From: Paenibacillus aceti
GTDB taxonomy: Bacteria; Bacillota; Bacilli; Paenibacillales; Paenibacillaceae
DNA length: 64,000 nt
Direction of reading: 5' to 3'
Assembly (NCBI RefSeq): GCF_003614185.1
Contig: NZ_KZ987724.1
Coordinates: forward strand, 1,961,360 to 2,025,359
Below the pieces are notes generated by a model. It saw only the letters and a program-made list of their open reading frames with translations. It searched no databases and was not told the DNA's origin. A program made the translations under genes and the position numbers. Within the stretch, counting starts at the first letter, position 1. Every line of letters begins with the position of its first letter. Below, one piece after another: positions 25,045-33,815 of the stretch.

Positions 25045-25807
25045 CGGCCGAAACTTCACCTCTCCACTCTATGACTATATCATCAAAAAGTTTGTTCTGA
25101 TAACAAACGATTTGTTTCATTTTCATTAATTCTAAAATTGCCAGAAACGTCACGACAATCTCATGACGATACATCTCCGCATGCAGCAGCTTGGAGAAGA
25201 GCAGCCGATCTCCCTTGCCATGGGCGGCGAGAACAGAGACTACCTCCTTAAGCCGATCTTTCACCGAGATCTCGTCCCGGTGGATCCGGGCAACCGCGTT
25301 GCGCTTGGCCGCTTTGCGGATCGCTCTCTGGAAGGCCTCGATCAGATCCTGGGTATGAAGCCCCTGCACCGGATTCTCCTGAATCTCCGGCATGAACGGC
25401 GTCAGATCCTCCGGTTCCTTCGTAAAGATCAAGCTGCGCTCCCATTCCATCTCATGAAGCTGTTCGGCGATCCCCTTATACTTCCGATATTCAATCAGCT
25501 GGCGAATCAGTTCTTCCTGAGGGTCCTCCTCATCCTCGTAGAAGCCGAAGTCATCATCCATCTCGATCACGGGCGGTTTGGGAAGCAGCTGCTTGCTCTT
25601 GATCGACAGCAATGTGGCCGCCATGACGAGGAATTCACTGGTAACCTCCAGCTCAAGCTCCTGCATATTGTGCAAATACTCAAGATACTGGTCGGTTATC
25701 TCGCTGATCGAGACCTCATTGATATCGATCTCTGCTTTATCTATTAAGTGTAAGAGAAGATCAAGCGGTCCCTCGAACGCTTCCAGTTTATATAATACAG
25801 TCGTCAA
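25013..25807 (-). CDS. scpA: Segregation and condensation protein ScpA (kleisin)
   Basis: A 264-residue kleisin with the N-terminal LEAFEGPLDLLLHLIDK motif that binds SMC, an acidic middle region (residues ~90-105) and a C-terminal winged helix (FLAILELMKMKQI). It bridges SMC heads. The start is TTG 25807, seven bases after GGAGG. An IS200 copy ends only about 50 bp upstream, so its promoter either lies in that short gap or is provided from within or beyond the element. Confidence 0.95.
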   Translation of the reverse strand: MTTVLYKLEAFEGPLDLLLHLIDKAEIDINEVSISEITDQYLEYLHNMQELELEVTSEFLVMAATLLSIKSKQLLPKPPVIEMDDDFGFYEDEEDPQEELIRQLIEYRKYKGIAEQLHEMEWERSLIFTKEPEDLTPFMPEIQENPVQGLHTQDLIEAFQRAIRKAAKRNAVARIHRDEISVKDRLKEVVSVLAAHGKGDRLLFSKLLHAEMYRHEIVVTFLAILELMKMKQIVCYQNKLFDDIVIEWRGEVSADEFSGIEIDY

Positions 25808-25857
25808 TGAACATCCTCCACCCATAAAAATGCCTACATAACATAAACATCCAGATT

Positions 25858-26624
25858 AAAATCATGACCACCCGTCCAACGGGTGGTTTGCACTTGGGGT
25901 ATAACCCCCTGTTGCCAAACTGCGCCTAAAGACGCTAGCCTGACCACAAATCTGTTCAGGCTCAGTGTAATTTGTCACTTTCACTAACCAGTTAAACTGG
26001 TTTATTTCTTTTTGCTCCTGTTACTGCTAAACGGATCTTCGTACTCTTTTACACTCAACTTATCTATTGCTTGGTCATGTGCTTCTTGTTCACGAATGTA
26101 TTTTGCTACGGTTGCTTCATTTAGGCCCACTGTACTTACATAATAGCCTTCTGCCCAAAATTTTCGATTCCCATATTTATACTTTAGTTGCGCGTGCTTT
26201 TCAAAGATCATTAGCGAACTTTTCCCCTTCAGATATCCCATGAATGTGGACACGGCTATCTTTGGGGGGATCGCTACCAGCATGTGTACATGATCTGGCA
26301 TCATATGACCTTCCAGGATGTCCACTCCCTTATACTTACATAAACGTTTGAAAATTTCGATTAAGTCTTTCCTCACTTGATTATAGATCTCTTTCCGTCT
26401 ATACTTCGGGGTGAACACAATGTGGTATTTGCACATCCACTTCGTGTGAGCTAGACTATAGCTCTTGTTTGCCATCTAAGACCATTCCTTTCAATTGAGC
26501 CTGAACATCTCAATTCTATCGGGATGGTCTTATTGGTCAAACCCTCGATCCCTCCACCCGCATAGCGGGTGGTTTTTTGTTTCGCGCGTTTCACGCACTC
26601 AACTGGCTAAAGCCATAATGAAAA
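25858..26624 (-). mobile_element. IS200-type insertion sequence, copy 1
   Basis: The 767 bp shared with the second copy (62916-63682) bounds the element; the tnpA products of the two copies are identical. There are two subterminal hairpins with related stems, CCACCCGC/GCGGGTGG near the left (tnpA-proximal) end and CCACCCGT/ACGGGTGG near the right end. These are the imperfect hairpins recognised by HUH transposases. There is no tnpB and no target duplication, as expected for the family. The left end abuts TTTT of the ribH terminator. Confidence 0.92.
26002..26475 (-). CDS. tnpA: IS200 transposase TnpA (HUH, Y1 family), copy 1
   Basis: A 157-residue Y1 transposase: KYHIVFTPKYRRK N-terminal strand, HVHMLVAIPP histidine pair (metal site) and catalytic Tyr in the YVSTVGLNEATVAKYIREQE helix. 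It cuts and joins single-stranded DNA at the subterminal hairpins. A long inverted repeat (AAGACCAT / ATGGTCTT) spans its ribosome binding site, which should restrict translation, as known for IS200. Its product is identical to that of the copy at 63060. Confidence 0.96.
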   Translation of the reverse strand: MANKSYSLAHTKWMCKYHIVFTPKYRRKEIYNQVRKDLIEIFKRLCKYKGVDILEGHMMPDHVHMLVAIPPKIAVSTFMGYLKGKSSLMIFEKHAQLKYKYGNRKFWAEGYYVSTVGLNEATVAKYIREQEAHDQAIDKLSVKEYEDPFSSNRSKKK

Positions 26625-26650
26625 TGCAGTACCCTATAAAGGGTACTACA
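26625..26650 (-). terminator. Intrinsic terminator of the rib operon
   Basis: TGTAGTACCC pairs with GGGTACTGCA (one G-T pair) on the minus strand; the following T run is the TTTT that the IS200 left end abuts. Confidence 0.75.
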
Positions 26651-26661
26651 TTAAATAAGCA

Positions 26662-27129
26662 CTATTTTAGCTGTTTAGTCAAGTTTGCCATTTCAATCGC
26701 CGCCATTGCCGAATCCCAGCCTTTATTGCCTGCCTTCGTTCCGGCCCGCTCGATCGCCTGCTCGATGTTCTCCGTCGTCACGATCCCGAAGATCGTCGGG
26801 ACTCCGGTCTTAAGACCGATGGCCGCCACGCCCTTGGCCACTTCATTGCACACATAATCATAATGCGTCGTTGAGCCGCGGATGACCGTTCCAAGCGTAA
26901 TTACAGCATCGTATTTACCGCTCTCCGCCAGTTTCTGCGCCGCGAACGGAATCTCGAACGCTCCCGGTACCCAAGCGACGTGAACCTCTTCATCCTTCAC
27001 TCCATGACGCTGTAAGGCGTCGAGTGCTCCACTCAACAGTTTGCTTGTTATAAATTCATTGAACCGCCCAACGACGATCGCATATTTTAATCCTTCCGAT
27101 ACTAAATGTCCTTCGAATACTTGTGGCAT
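26662..27129 (-). CDS. ribH: 6,7-dimethyl-8-ribityllumazine synthase
   Basis: A 155-residue lumazine synthase: [10 protein letters not shown] near the N-terminus, the [11 protein letters not shown] and [18 protein letters not shown] active-site segments. It condenses the 5-amino-6-ribitylamino-uracil intermediate with 3,4-dihydroxy-2-butanone 4-phosphate. It usually forms a 60-subunit shell. Last gene of ribD-ribE-ribBA-ribH. Confidence 0.97.
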   Translation of the reverse strand: MPQVFEGHLVSEGLKYAIVVGRFNEFITSKLLSGALDALQRHGVKDEEVHVAWVPGAFEIPFAAQKLAESGKYDAVITLGTVIRGSTTHYDYVCNEVAKGVAAIGLKTGVPTIFGIVTTENIEQAIERAGTKAGNKGWDSAMAAIEMANLTKQLK

Positions 27130-27161
27130 ATATATCCATTCCCTTCAGGTAGTGTATTTAG

Positions 27162-28403
27162 TTAATTCTGCTGTGAGGATTCATCTTGTTCAATATCATC
27201 AAATTGCAGCAAATGCCCCATTCTGGCCTGCTTCGTATGCAAGTACTTGGAGTTATCTTCATTGGCCTCCATCTGAATCGGTACTCGCTCGACAACTTCC
27301 AGACCGTATCCCTCCAGGCCGGTGATTTTCCGCGGATTATTCGTCATAAGACGGATTTGGCGGATGCCCAGGTCCTTGAGAATCTGCGCGCCGATCCCAT
27401 AATCTCGCAAATCCGGCGGGAAGCCCAGCTTCAGATTGGCATCGACGGTATCCAGCCCTTGCTCCTGCAGCTTATACGCTTTTAATTTATTGATCAGGCC
27501 GATGCCGCGGCCTTCCTGACGCATATAGAGAAGAACGCCCCGGCCTTCCTTCTCAATCTGGCGCAAGGCAGCCGCGAATTGCGGGCCGCAGTCGCAACGA
27601 TGCGAATGAAAGACATCTCCGGTGAGGCACTCGGAATGTACGCGTACCAGCGTTGGTTCTTCCCCGCCAATATCTCCCTTCACCAGAGCGACATGCTCTT
27701 TGGCATCGACATCATTGGTGTAGGCCACCGCCTTGAATTCGCCGAAATCAGTCGGCATGCGAACCTCGACTTCGCGATTGACCAGCTTCTCTTTTTCATT
27801 CCGGTAATGGATTAAATCCTTGACACTGATCAACTTCAGGTCGAATTTACGGGCGATCTCCGCCAGATCCGGTAATCTGGCCATCGTGCCGTCTTCCTTC
27901 ACGACCTCGCAGATGACTCCGGCCGGGTAGGCTCCGCACATTCGAGCCAGATCAACCGCCGCTTCCGTATGACCAGCCCGGCGCAACACACCGCCCTTCT
28001 TGGCGATCAGCGGGAACATATGACCCGGTCGACGGAAATCGGTCGGCTTCGCATTTGAATCCATCAACTTCTGCACCGTCAAGGCCCGCTCATAGGCCGA
28101 TATGCCGGTAGAGGTCTCCTGATGATCGATCGAGACGGTGAAGGCCGTCCCGTGATTATCCGTGTTCTGCGCCACCATCGGCCCGAGATCGAGCTCCTCG
28201 GCCCGCTCTTGCGTGATCGGCATACAGACAAGCCCTCGCCCTTCTGTAATCATGAAGTTGATAACCTCGGGGGTTGCTTTCTCGGCCAGAACTACAAAAT
28301 CTCCTTCATTCTCCCGATCCTCATCATCGACGACAATAATGACCTTGCCGCGCATCAGATCATAAATCGCATCTTCAATGCGATTCAATTGAATATCGTT
28401 CAT
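27162..28403 (-). CDS. ribBA: Bifunctional DHBP synthase / GTP cyclohydrolase II
   Basis: A 413-residue fusion. The N-terminal half (about residues 1-200) is 3,4-dihydroxy-2-butanone 4-phosphate synthase, with the acidic [12 protein letters not shown] metal loop. The C-terminal half is GTP cyclohydrolase II, with a zinc site [15 protein letters not shown] and the QEGRGIGL motif. It supplies both branches that meet at RibH. ATG 28403 follows AGGAGGGG. Confidence 0.97.
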   Translation of the reverse strand: MNDIQLNRIEDAIYDLMRGKVIIVVDDEDRENEGDFVVLAEKATPEVINFMITEGRGLVCMPITQERAEELDLGPMVAQNTDNHGTAFTVSIDHQETSTGISAYERALTVQKLMDSNAKPTDFRRPGHMFPLIAKKGGVLRRAGHTEAAVDLARMCGAYPAGVICEVVKEDGTMARLPDLAEIARKFDLKLISVKDLIHYRNEKEKLVNREVEVRMPTDFGEFKAVAYTNDVDAKEHVALVKGDIGGEEPTLVRVHSECLTGDVFHSHRCDCGPQFAAALRQIEKEGRGVLLYMRQEGRGIGLINKLKAYKLQEQGLDTVDANLKLGFPPDLRDYGIGAQILKDLGIRQIRLMTNNPRKITGLEGYGLEVVERVPIQMEANEDNSKYLHTKQARMGHLLQFDDIEQDESSQQN

Positions 28404-28459
28404 ATCTATCCCCTCCTACAATGGCTGTGATTCAATAAATGTTGCCAGGAACCCTATCT

Positions 28460-29134
28460 TCAAGCAAACCCGTTCTCGACCAGAAATGATAAATCCACCT
28501 GGGAAGGCTGGCCTGACGGCTGCTCTCCCTCCGGGTTATGGCGACCGAATCGCAGTAAATGCTCTACATACTTGCCGAGCACATCCGTCTCCAGATTCAC
28601 GGTATCACCCGTCCGTTTTAAGGCTAATACCGTTTCACTCCAGGTGTGAGGAATAATCGATACCGCGAACCTCCCCCCGGCGACACTTGCGACGGTCAAG
28701 CTGATCCCGTCGATGGCAATGGAGCCTTGAGGAATAATGTATCGGAATAATGCCGGATCGGACGGTTCAATTTCAACGAAGACAGCATTCTGATCCTGCC
28801 GCATGCTGGCGATCGTTCCGGTGCCATCCACATGGCCTTGCATAATATGTCCTCCGAATCTGCCGCCTGCCGCCATAGCCCGTTCCAGATTAATCTTGCT
28901 GCCGGGCTTCAGATCCTTCAGATTGGTATGACGATAGGTCTGCGGCATCACATCGACGGTGAAGCCGGATGCTTCCAGGGAAGTGGCTGTCAGACAGACG
29001 CCATTGACAGCGATGCTGTCCCCCAGCTTCACATCATCCATGATGCGGCTAGCCAGAATGCCCAGCACCATCGCCTCGCCCTTACGGCCTATCGACTTCA
29101 TCGTGCCGATCTCTTCTACGATTCCTGTGAACAT
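28460..29134 (-). CDS. ribE: Riboflavin synthase, alpha subunit
   Basis: A 224-residue protein with two homologous lumazine-binding domains, each with a TGIVEE or VDGTG type start and a GSIAIDGISLT type repeat. It dismutates two lumazines to riboflavin. ATG 29134 (MFTGIVEEIG) is the classic start and follows AAGGAGGG; an open frame to 29191 is rejected. Confidence 0.97.
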   Translation of the reverse strand: MFTGIVEEIGTMKSIGRKGEAMVLGILASRIMDDVKLGDSIAVNGVCLTATSLEASGFTVDVMPQTYRHTNLKDLKPGSKINLERAMAAGGRFGGHIMQGHVDGTGTIASMRQDQNAVFVEIEPSDPALFRYIIPQGSIAIDGISLTVASVAGGRFAVSIIPHTWSETVLALKRTGDTVNLETDVLGKYVEHLLRFGRHNPEGEQPSGQPSQVDLSFLVENGFA

Positions 29135-29212
29135 GCTCTTCCCTCCTTGTTCCATGTAAATCCGAGTTGATTCAAGATACACGAGATGCACGCAATGACG
29201 TGCTATGATGCA

Positions 29213-30316
29213 CTATACGGAATAGATCGGTCTACCCTTGATACAGATATTATCTCCTATCTGCTCCACTTCCATATCCGTCAGCACCACACTATCTCTC
29301 ATCCGTTCGTAGCCAGTAAATACGAAGCTTCCTGGTGACCCAAGCCCTCCGATCAATTTAGGAGCCAGGAACAGCATGATCTCATCGACCAGGCGCTGCT
29401 CCAGCATCGCTCCATTGATCTTGCCACCGCCTTCGACCAGAATCGAAGCGATCTCCCGTTGGCCGAGCAATCTCATCGCCAGCTCAAGATCGACCTGAGG
29501 ACCATCTCCGCACACTATCACTTCAATCCCTCTATCACGCAGGGCCGCTATACGGTTCTCGCTAGCCCTTGTTGTCGTCAGCATCATCGTTGGGGCTAGC
29601 CCGTCCGTCAATACTTTACTATGATCCGGAATGCGTAAGGTTGAATCGACGATAATCCTCGTCGGGGATAATCCCGGCACAGACAATCGGGTAGTGAGCT
29701 GCGGATCATCAGCGATCACTGTGCCTGCTCCAACCAAGATCGCTTGATGCTGGTGCCGTAGCGTATGCACGATTTCCCGCGCAGCCTCATTGGAGATCCA
29801 TTTGCTATCCCCGCTCTTCGAGGCGATCTTGCCATCTAGGGTGCTGGCCGTTTTCAGAGTTACATAGGGCAGCCTCGTGGTGATGTACTTGTTGAATTTC
29901 CGATTCAGCTTAAGTGCCCGCTCGCGTAGTACACCAACCTCCACCTCGATACCACTCTTGCGCAGCATCTCAATCCCTTGGCCGGCTACGCTCGGATTCG
30001 GGTCCTCACAGGCGACGACTACACGCTGCACCTTCTCCTCGATCAGCCGCTGCGAGCAAGGCGGAGTAATACCGTAATGGCTGCAGGGCTCAAGCGAGAC
30101 ATATACGGTGCTATTCTCCGCCGCTGCGCCCGCCATATTCAGGGCATGCACCTCTGCATGAGCCGTGCCACGCCGTAGATGGGTCCCTATGCCAACGACA
30201 GCGCCATCCTTGACCACTACTGCCCCCACAACCGGGTTAATCCCGGTCTGCCCTTGGGCACGTTCCGCCATATCGAGGGCCAAGCTCATATAGAATTCAT
30301 CATTAATCGGCATCAT
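29213..30316 (-). CDS. ribD: Bifunctional riboflavin deaminase/reductase RibD
   Basis: A 367-residue enzyme: N-terminal deaminase (about residues 1-145) with zinc site HAEVHAL and PCSHYGITPPC, C-terminal reductase (about 150-367) with the VEGGGKING motif. It converts the GTP cyclohydrolase product to the ribitylamino pyrimidine. ATG 30316 follows GGAGGTGAG. First gene of the operon, downstream of the FMN riboswitch. Confidence 0.97.
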   Translation of the reverse strand: MMPINDEFYMSLALDMAERAQGQTGINPVVGAVVVKDGAVVGIGTHLRRGTAHAEVHALNMAGAAAENSTVYVSLEPCSHYGITPPCSQRLIEEKVQRVVVACEDPNPSVAGQGIEMLRKSGIEVEVGVLRERALKLNRKFNKYITTRLPYVTLKTASTLDGKIASKSGDSKWISNEAAREIVHTLRHQHQAILVGAGTVIADDPQLTTRLSVPGLSPTRIIVDSTLRIPDHSKVLTDGLAPTMMLTTTRASENRIAALRDRGIEVIVCGDGPQVDLELAMRLLGQREIASILVEGGGKINGAMLEQRLVDEIMLFLAPKLIGGLGSPGSFVFTGYERMRDSVVLTDMEVEQIGDNICIKGRPIYSV

Positions 30317-30400
30317 ACTTCTCACCTCCACTCCTGCTCATTTCAATAAATCGGATGAGGCAACGGGGGAATGACTTTTTCCCTCTCGCCTAGTCCTTGC

Positions 30401-30440
30401 AAATAAATAAAACCCCGACGGAAGATTATCCATCAGGGTT
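30401..30440 (-). terminator. Distal terminator hairpin in the rib leader
   Basis: On the minus strand AACCCTGATGGA pairs with TCCGTCGGGGTT and is followed by TTATTTATTT, about 85 nt before ribD and 160 nt after the aptamer-proximal terminator. Confidence 0.75.
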
Positions 30441-30596
30441 AGTATGAGAGCGACTACGCCAAAAAATCACATGAACTGAACAGACAAAGCCAGATCCAAT
30501 TCCGGCGATGCTGAATCAGAAGCTATGTACCAGAAGCATGTACAATAACTTTGTGAAAATTAGAACTTATCGACTGCAAATAGAATGCATCATTCT

Positions 30597-30640
30597 AAAA
30601 AAACGGATGCACATTGTGCAAGCCAAAGGTTCATCTGCGT
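30597..30640 (-). terminator. Candidate aptamer-proximal terminator of the FMN riboswitch
   Basis: Directly after the aptamer, ACGCAGATG pairs with CATCCGT (CA bulge), with an inner TGCAC/GTGCA hairpin, and is followed by seven T. This is the likely expression platform; the mutually exclusive antiterminator was not worked out. Confidence 0.5.
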
Positions 30641-30845
30641 CTTCCTTCTCCCATCCAGACTATACTGTCGGTCCCGGAATCTCACCGGCTCAGCCATATA
30701 TCGAATCGAGTAGTGTACAATTGTCACTTAACGATATACAGGTCACGGACTCGTGCATGCCAGTCATTTCATAAGCCATATCAGCCAATTTCGCCCCTAG
30801 CATGCCATCACCGTCGGTCGGGAATTACACCCCGCCCCGAAGGAA
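30641..30845 (-). ncRNA. FMN riboswitch (RFN element)
   Basis: The minus strand shows the conserved RFN blocks: CTTCGGGGCGGGGTG, TTCCCGACCGACGGTGA, GCCGGTGAGATTCCGG, CCGACAGTATAGTCTGG and ATGGGAGAAG. FMN binding should lower expression of ribD-ribE-ribBA-ribH. One variable arm, between the CACGAGTCC and GCCGGTG blocks, is longer than usual. Confidence 0.96.
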
Positions 30846-30858
30846 ACAATATTCGGTT

Positions 30859-30888
30859 ATTAAAACATCCTTGCATTTCGAATGTTAA
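30859..30888 (-). promoter_or_regulatory. Candidate promoter of the rib operon
   Basis: TTAACA (30883-30888), an 18-bp spacer and TTTAAT (30859-30864) on the minus strand lie just upstream of the aptamer. Confidence 0.4.
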
Positions 30889-31007
30889 CACTATCAACCT
30901 TAAAAATCAAGGATTCACGGGAAACTATACAGCTGTATTTGCCCACCAACGTCTAATAATTGCAATAATGCACTTATCCTCCGGGAAATGGGATTGAGAT
31001 GAGCAGG

Positions 31008-31323
31008 TAGATGCGAAAATACAACTATTTCCTTACTTCAGCCTCGATTCATGGATAATTCGCCCGGATAGATGTATAAAAGCAGCTATTTGCACTGTGG
31101 ATCGCATAATGAGTCAATATAGTTGCATATTTGCATTTATCATTTGGAAGAGCTTAATGGGGGTCAGCTGTAAGAGGCTACTGAAGTTTTTAACTGCATA
31201 AAGTGCATCTAAAATATCGCAAATCGGCTGAGGCTCCACTTTAACTGCAAATAGTACATCTAATGATCAGTTTCCCTTAATTCATCAAGGAAAGCAGGAT
31301 TTTAACTGTACAAAATGCAACAA
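31008..31323. repeat. Cluster of 20-21 nt degenerate palindromes, TAG/AxTGC...GCAxCTA
   Basis: Units include 31008-31027, 31069-31088 and 31120-31139 (one orientation) and 31191-31211, 31242-31262 and 31303-31323 (the other). Typical form is TAACTGCA, five to six variable bases, then a GCATCTA-like arm. A related stretch lies at 30571-30597 in the rib leader. The units fill the 590 bp between the rib promoter and tlp, in which I see no coding sequence. Arms are less conserved than in the TAACGA family. Confidence 0.6.
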
Positions 31324-31478
31324 AACGAAGGGGCATTCCCTCCTCTCCAGAAATAAGTGTAAGATTTGCATTAAGTACGCCCCAAGGCCGTATCATGAAT
31401 AAAATCCTTGACCCAGCAGAAAGATAATACTGACGAGCAACGTCAAGTTTGCAATCTAAAACTAGAGGAGGCTGTTCC

Positions 31479-31700
31479 ATGGCTAAGCCCGATGATCGTT
31501 CGGACAACGCAGAGAAATTAAGCAAGCATATAACAAATACTATCGACAATTTCCGTGAAGGTCAGGATTATTTAAGCGAGCATGCCGATGAAATATCGAG
31601 CTCCGAGAAGCAGCAAATCGAGGAAAAAAACAAGAAGCGTCTGCGCAGTATCGAAGGTTTTCGCGAGGAAATCAAGGACGAGACTTCGGATCAGCAATAG
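31479..31700 (+). CDS. tlp: Small acid-soluble spore protein Tlp
   Basis: A 73-residue protein with the Tlp signature: MAKPDDRSDN start, a NTIDNF helix, SEKQQIEEKNKKR and a C-terminal FREEIKDE. Tlp is made in the forespore under SigG/SigF control and stored in the spore core. ATG 31479 follows GAGGAGG; an in-frame ATG at 31449 is not supported. It stands alone between the repeat cluster and ppiB. Confidence 0.93.
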   Translation: MAKPDDRSDNAEKLSKHITNTIDNFREGQDYLSEHADEISSSEKQQIEEKNKKRLRSIEGFREEIKDETSDQQ

Positions 31701-31708
31701 TTAAAGTA

Positions 31709-31744
31709 AAGGGATCTCTGATGTAATGTCAGAGATCCCTTTAT
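31709..31744. terminator. Terminator between tlp and ppiB, possibly bidirectional
   Basis: A perfect 13-bp stem AAGGGATCTCTGA / TCAGAGATCCCTT with a 7-nt loop and TTTATT on the plus side. The minus side has a weaker T-rich tail, so it may also serve ppiB. Confidence 0.85.
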
Positions 31745-31763
31745 TATGGTCTGCTATTGTGCT

Positions 31764-32198
31764 CTATTCGTCCCAAACGGATACTTCTTGCATCTTGTCG
31801 CCAGGGCGGACTTGGTCTACCAAATCCATGCCGGAGGTTACTTTACCGAAGACAGTATGCACTCCGTTCAAATGCGGTTGCGGTTCATACACGATGAAGA
31901 ACTGGCTGCCGCCGGTGTCTTTACCCGCATGAGCCATGGACAGAACGCCGCGTTCATGCTTCGTCACATTCGTCGCAGTCTCACATTTGATGGTGTAGCC
32001 AGGGCCACCGGTGCCATTGCCGATCGGGCAACCACCTTGGGCCACGAAGCCAGGGATCACACGATGGAATGTAAGTCCATTATAGAAACCGGAGTTGGCC
32101 AGCTTCTCAAAGTTTGCTACCGTACCCGGTGCTTCTTCAGGCAGAAATTGAATTTCGACAACCCCGCCGTTTTCCAATACGATCTTACCTTTTTTCAT
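31764..32198 (-). CDS. ppiB: Peptidyl-prolyl cis-trans isomerase (cyclophilin)
   Basis: A 144-residue cyclophilin with catalytic [13 protein letters not shown] and GGSQFFI motifs and no signal peptide, so cytoplasmic. It catalyses proline isomerisation in folding. ATG 32198 is preceded by AAAGGAAG; an in-frame GTG at 32207 is an alternative. Convergent with tlp. Confidence 0.95.
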   Translation of the reverse strand: MKKGKIVLENGGVVEIQFLPEEAPGTVANFEKLANSGFYNGLTFHRVIPGFVAQGGCPIGNGTGGPGYTIKCETATNVTKHERGVLSMAHAGKDTGGSQFFIVYEPQPHLNGVHTVFGKVTSGMDLVDQVRPGDKMQEVSVWDE

Positions 32199-32292
32199 AT
32201 CGGTCACTTCCTTTTATTAATCTGTTAGACAAAAACCTATTCCAGTGTACTATGAAATGACCTGCAGAGCAAAGAGCAGCCGGACTGCAAAA

Positions 32293-32339
32293 TTAAAAAA
32301 CCGTGAAAGAATACGCTAAAACTGCGCGCTCTCTCACGG
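32293..32339 (-). terminator. Terminator of lysA, displaced by the insertion sequence
   Basis: On the minus strand CCGTGAGAGA pairs with TCTTTCACGG and is followed by TTTTTT. If the insertion sequence at 32361-33815 is removed with one target copy, this hairpin starts about 20 nt after the lysA stop codon. Confidence 0.75.
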
Positions 32340-32360
32340 CCTATTTAGGTTCTCTTATTT

Positions 32361-33815
32361 GAGTGTTTTGCATAATTCCGTTTCAGAGAAGAAGCGATAG
32401 CATATTCACTGTCGTTAAGGGGTAATTTTCGAAAATGGTATTATATGGGTGAAGAAAAGGGCAGACTTGCAGAATTTTAGAACAGCTCGTTTTTTAAGCG
32501 GCAGCCCGTTTTGAATGATGAGAAACGGCGAGCGCAGATGCAAGCAGAACAATGGCATTCAAATACTGGTGAGTTGTGACTTTCTGAATGCCCCGGACAT
32601 GTGCGGCGTCTGCCGTCAAATAGGTTTTCAATCGGGAGTTGCAGCGTTCTACGCTGGTTCGTTCATTGTAAAGTTCCTTCCAACGCTTTGTATCCCGATG
32701 AGGGATGCTGTATCGCCGGAGATCATCCTTCGCATTTACTTTGACGACCATTCCATAGTTTGAAGACGAGCAGGCAGCCATGCCAAGCGGACAGTCGACT
32801 TTACCCGTGGCATGCGGGCAGCGAAATTTATGCATATCGCCGTCAACTCCCCAGTATGTCATCGCATAACCCATGGAACAGCACGGTGTTCCGTTCGAGG
32901 TCATGCCAGCAGGCGGTTCCTTCTCCCCCCGCAGATTAAGGGGAATGATGGCTTGTGCCTTGACGTTGCGGGCGGCCTCATAAACTTTCATTTGGTCGTA
33001 GCCCGCATCGAGTATGAAAAATCGTGTGCTCGTCCTGGACGCTGTTTTCTCGATCAGGCCCGGCGCCATTTCTCCATCATTGACATGCGCCGGCGTTACT
33101 TCCAAGGCGATCGGCAATTCACTTTTCGTATCGACCGCCAGATGAATTTTGTAACCAAACCATGTGATTTTATTGCCGAAGGAATCAATTTTTGCGCCCC
33201 AGTTCGCATTACCCGTTTGCTCGCTTTTGCGTTTGGGCTGCTTTTTCTCGTAAGCGCGGAGAGCGGCGCTGTCTATGGCGACGTTACTGCCTTCTATGAT
33301 ACCTTCCTGCTGACAGCGTGTGACCAAATCCTCAAAAAGCCGTTTTGCCAAGTCCTTTCTCGTCAGTTCTGAGAAAACTCGGCTTAATGTGGATATGGAA
33401 GGAGCTTCTCGATCCAGCGGAAGACCACACTGATAACGAAACCGGAGATCCGTATCCAAACGCTTATGCAACCCTGAAAAGGTACTTATTCCTTCAAGCG
33501 GCGCAGCCAAGAGTGCTCGTAGAATACCTTGTCTGCAGTATCCCTCAGCGCCTCGGGGTGAACGGCTTCTCAGTTCCTTGGCATACGGTCTCAGATCGAG
33601 AGAACTGAAGAAGATCGGCAATCTCTCCTTGGGTTGAATTTTTAAAAGTTCTTCGAAGGAAAACAGACATTCTTGGAGAATATACAAAGTGACTTCCTCC
33701 ATCCTTGAGGTTTTTGGGTTTGGTCACTTGAAAACTTCTCCAAGTTGGGGTGAAGTCCCTTTTTTATGTCCGAAAATCCTTACGGCTCAAGGCCTCAGAT
33801 TACTGCAAAACGCTC
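32361..33815 (-). mobile_element. DDE-type insertion sequence inserted at the lysA stop codon
   Basis: The ends are inverted repeats GAGTGTTTTGCA (32361-32372) and, inverted, GAGCGTTTTGCA (33804-33815), with partial similarity continuing inward. They are flanked by a 4-bp direct repeat ATTT (32357-32360 and 33816-33819). The element is 1455 bp with one transposase gene. Removing it with one ATTT restores an in-frame TAA stop for lysA, which strongly supports these boundaries. The family resembles IS1182/IS5-like elements; I cannot assign it to a named element. Confidence 0.82.
32494..33702 (-). CDS. DDE transposase (IS1182/IS5-like)
   Basis: A 402-residue transposase. The N-terminal region (about residues 30-140) resembles DUF772-type domains. 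The catalytic core shows the first Asp in AIDSAAL, the second in LDAGYD and the Glu in ERTSVERCNSRL. A cluster of cysteines and a histidine (CPHATGKVDCPLGMAAC) lies before the last motif. Length and all three acidic residues suggest an intact enzyme. The start may be ATG 33702 or TTG 33687; the latter is eight bases after GGAGG. Confidence 0.92.
   Translation of the reverse strand: MEEVTLYILQECLFSFEELLKIQPKERLPIFFSSLDLRPYAKELRSRSPRGAEGYCRQGILRALLAAPLEGISTFSGLHKRLDTDLRFRYQCGLPLDREAPSISTLSRVFSELTRKDLAKRLFEDLVTRCQQEGIIEGSNVAIDSAALRAYEKKQPKRKSEQTGNANWGAKIDSFGNKITWFGYKIHLAVDTKSELPIALEVTPAHVNDGEMAPGLIEKTASRTSTRFFILDAGYDQMKVYEAARNVKAQAIIPLNLRGEKEPPAGMTSNGTPCCSMGYAMTYWGVDGDMHKFRCPHATGKVDCPLGMAACSSSNYGMVVKVNAKDDLRRYSIPHRDTKRWKELYNERTSVERCNSRLKTYLTADAAHVRGIQKVTTHQYLNAIVLLASALAVSHHSKRAAA

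Noticed and set aside
30508-30997. Plus-strand open frames over the rib leader
   Set aside because: They are antisense to a well-conserved FMN riboswitch.
32422-33783. Earlier choice of insertion sequence ends at GTAA...TTTTCG
   Set aside because: Similarity was partial and gave no target duplication. The GAG(T/C)GTTTTGCA ends give an ATTT duplication and restore the lysA stop codon.
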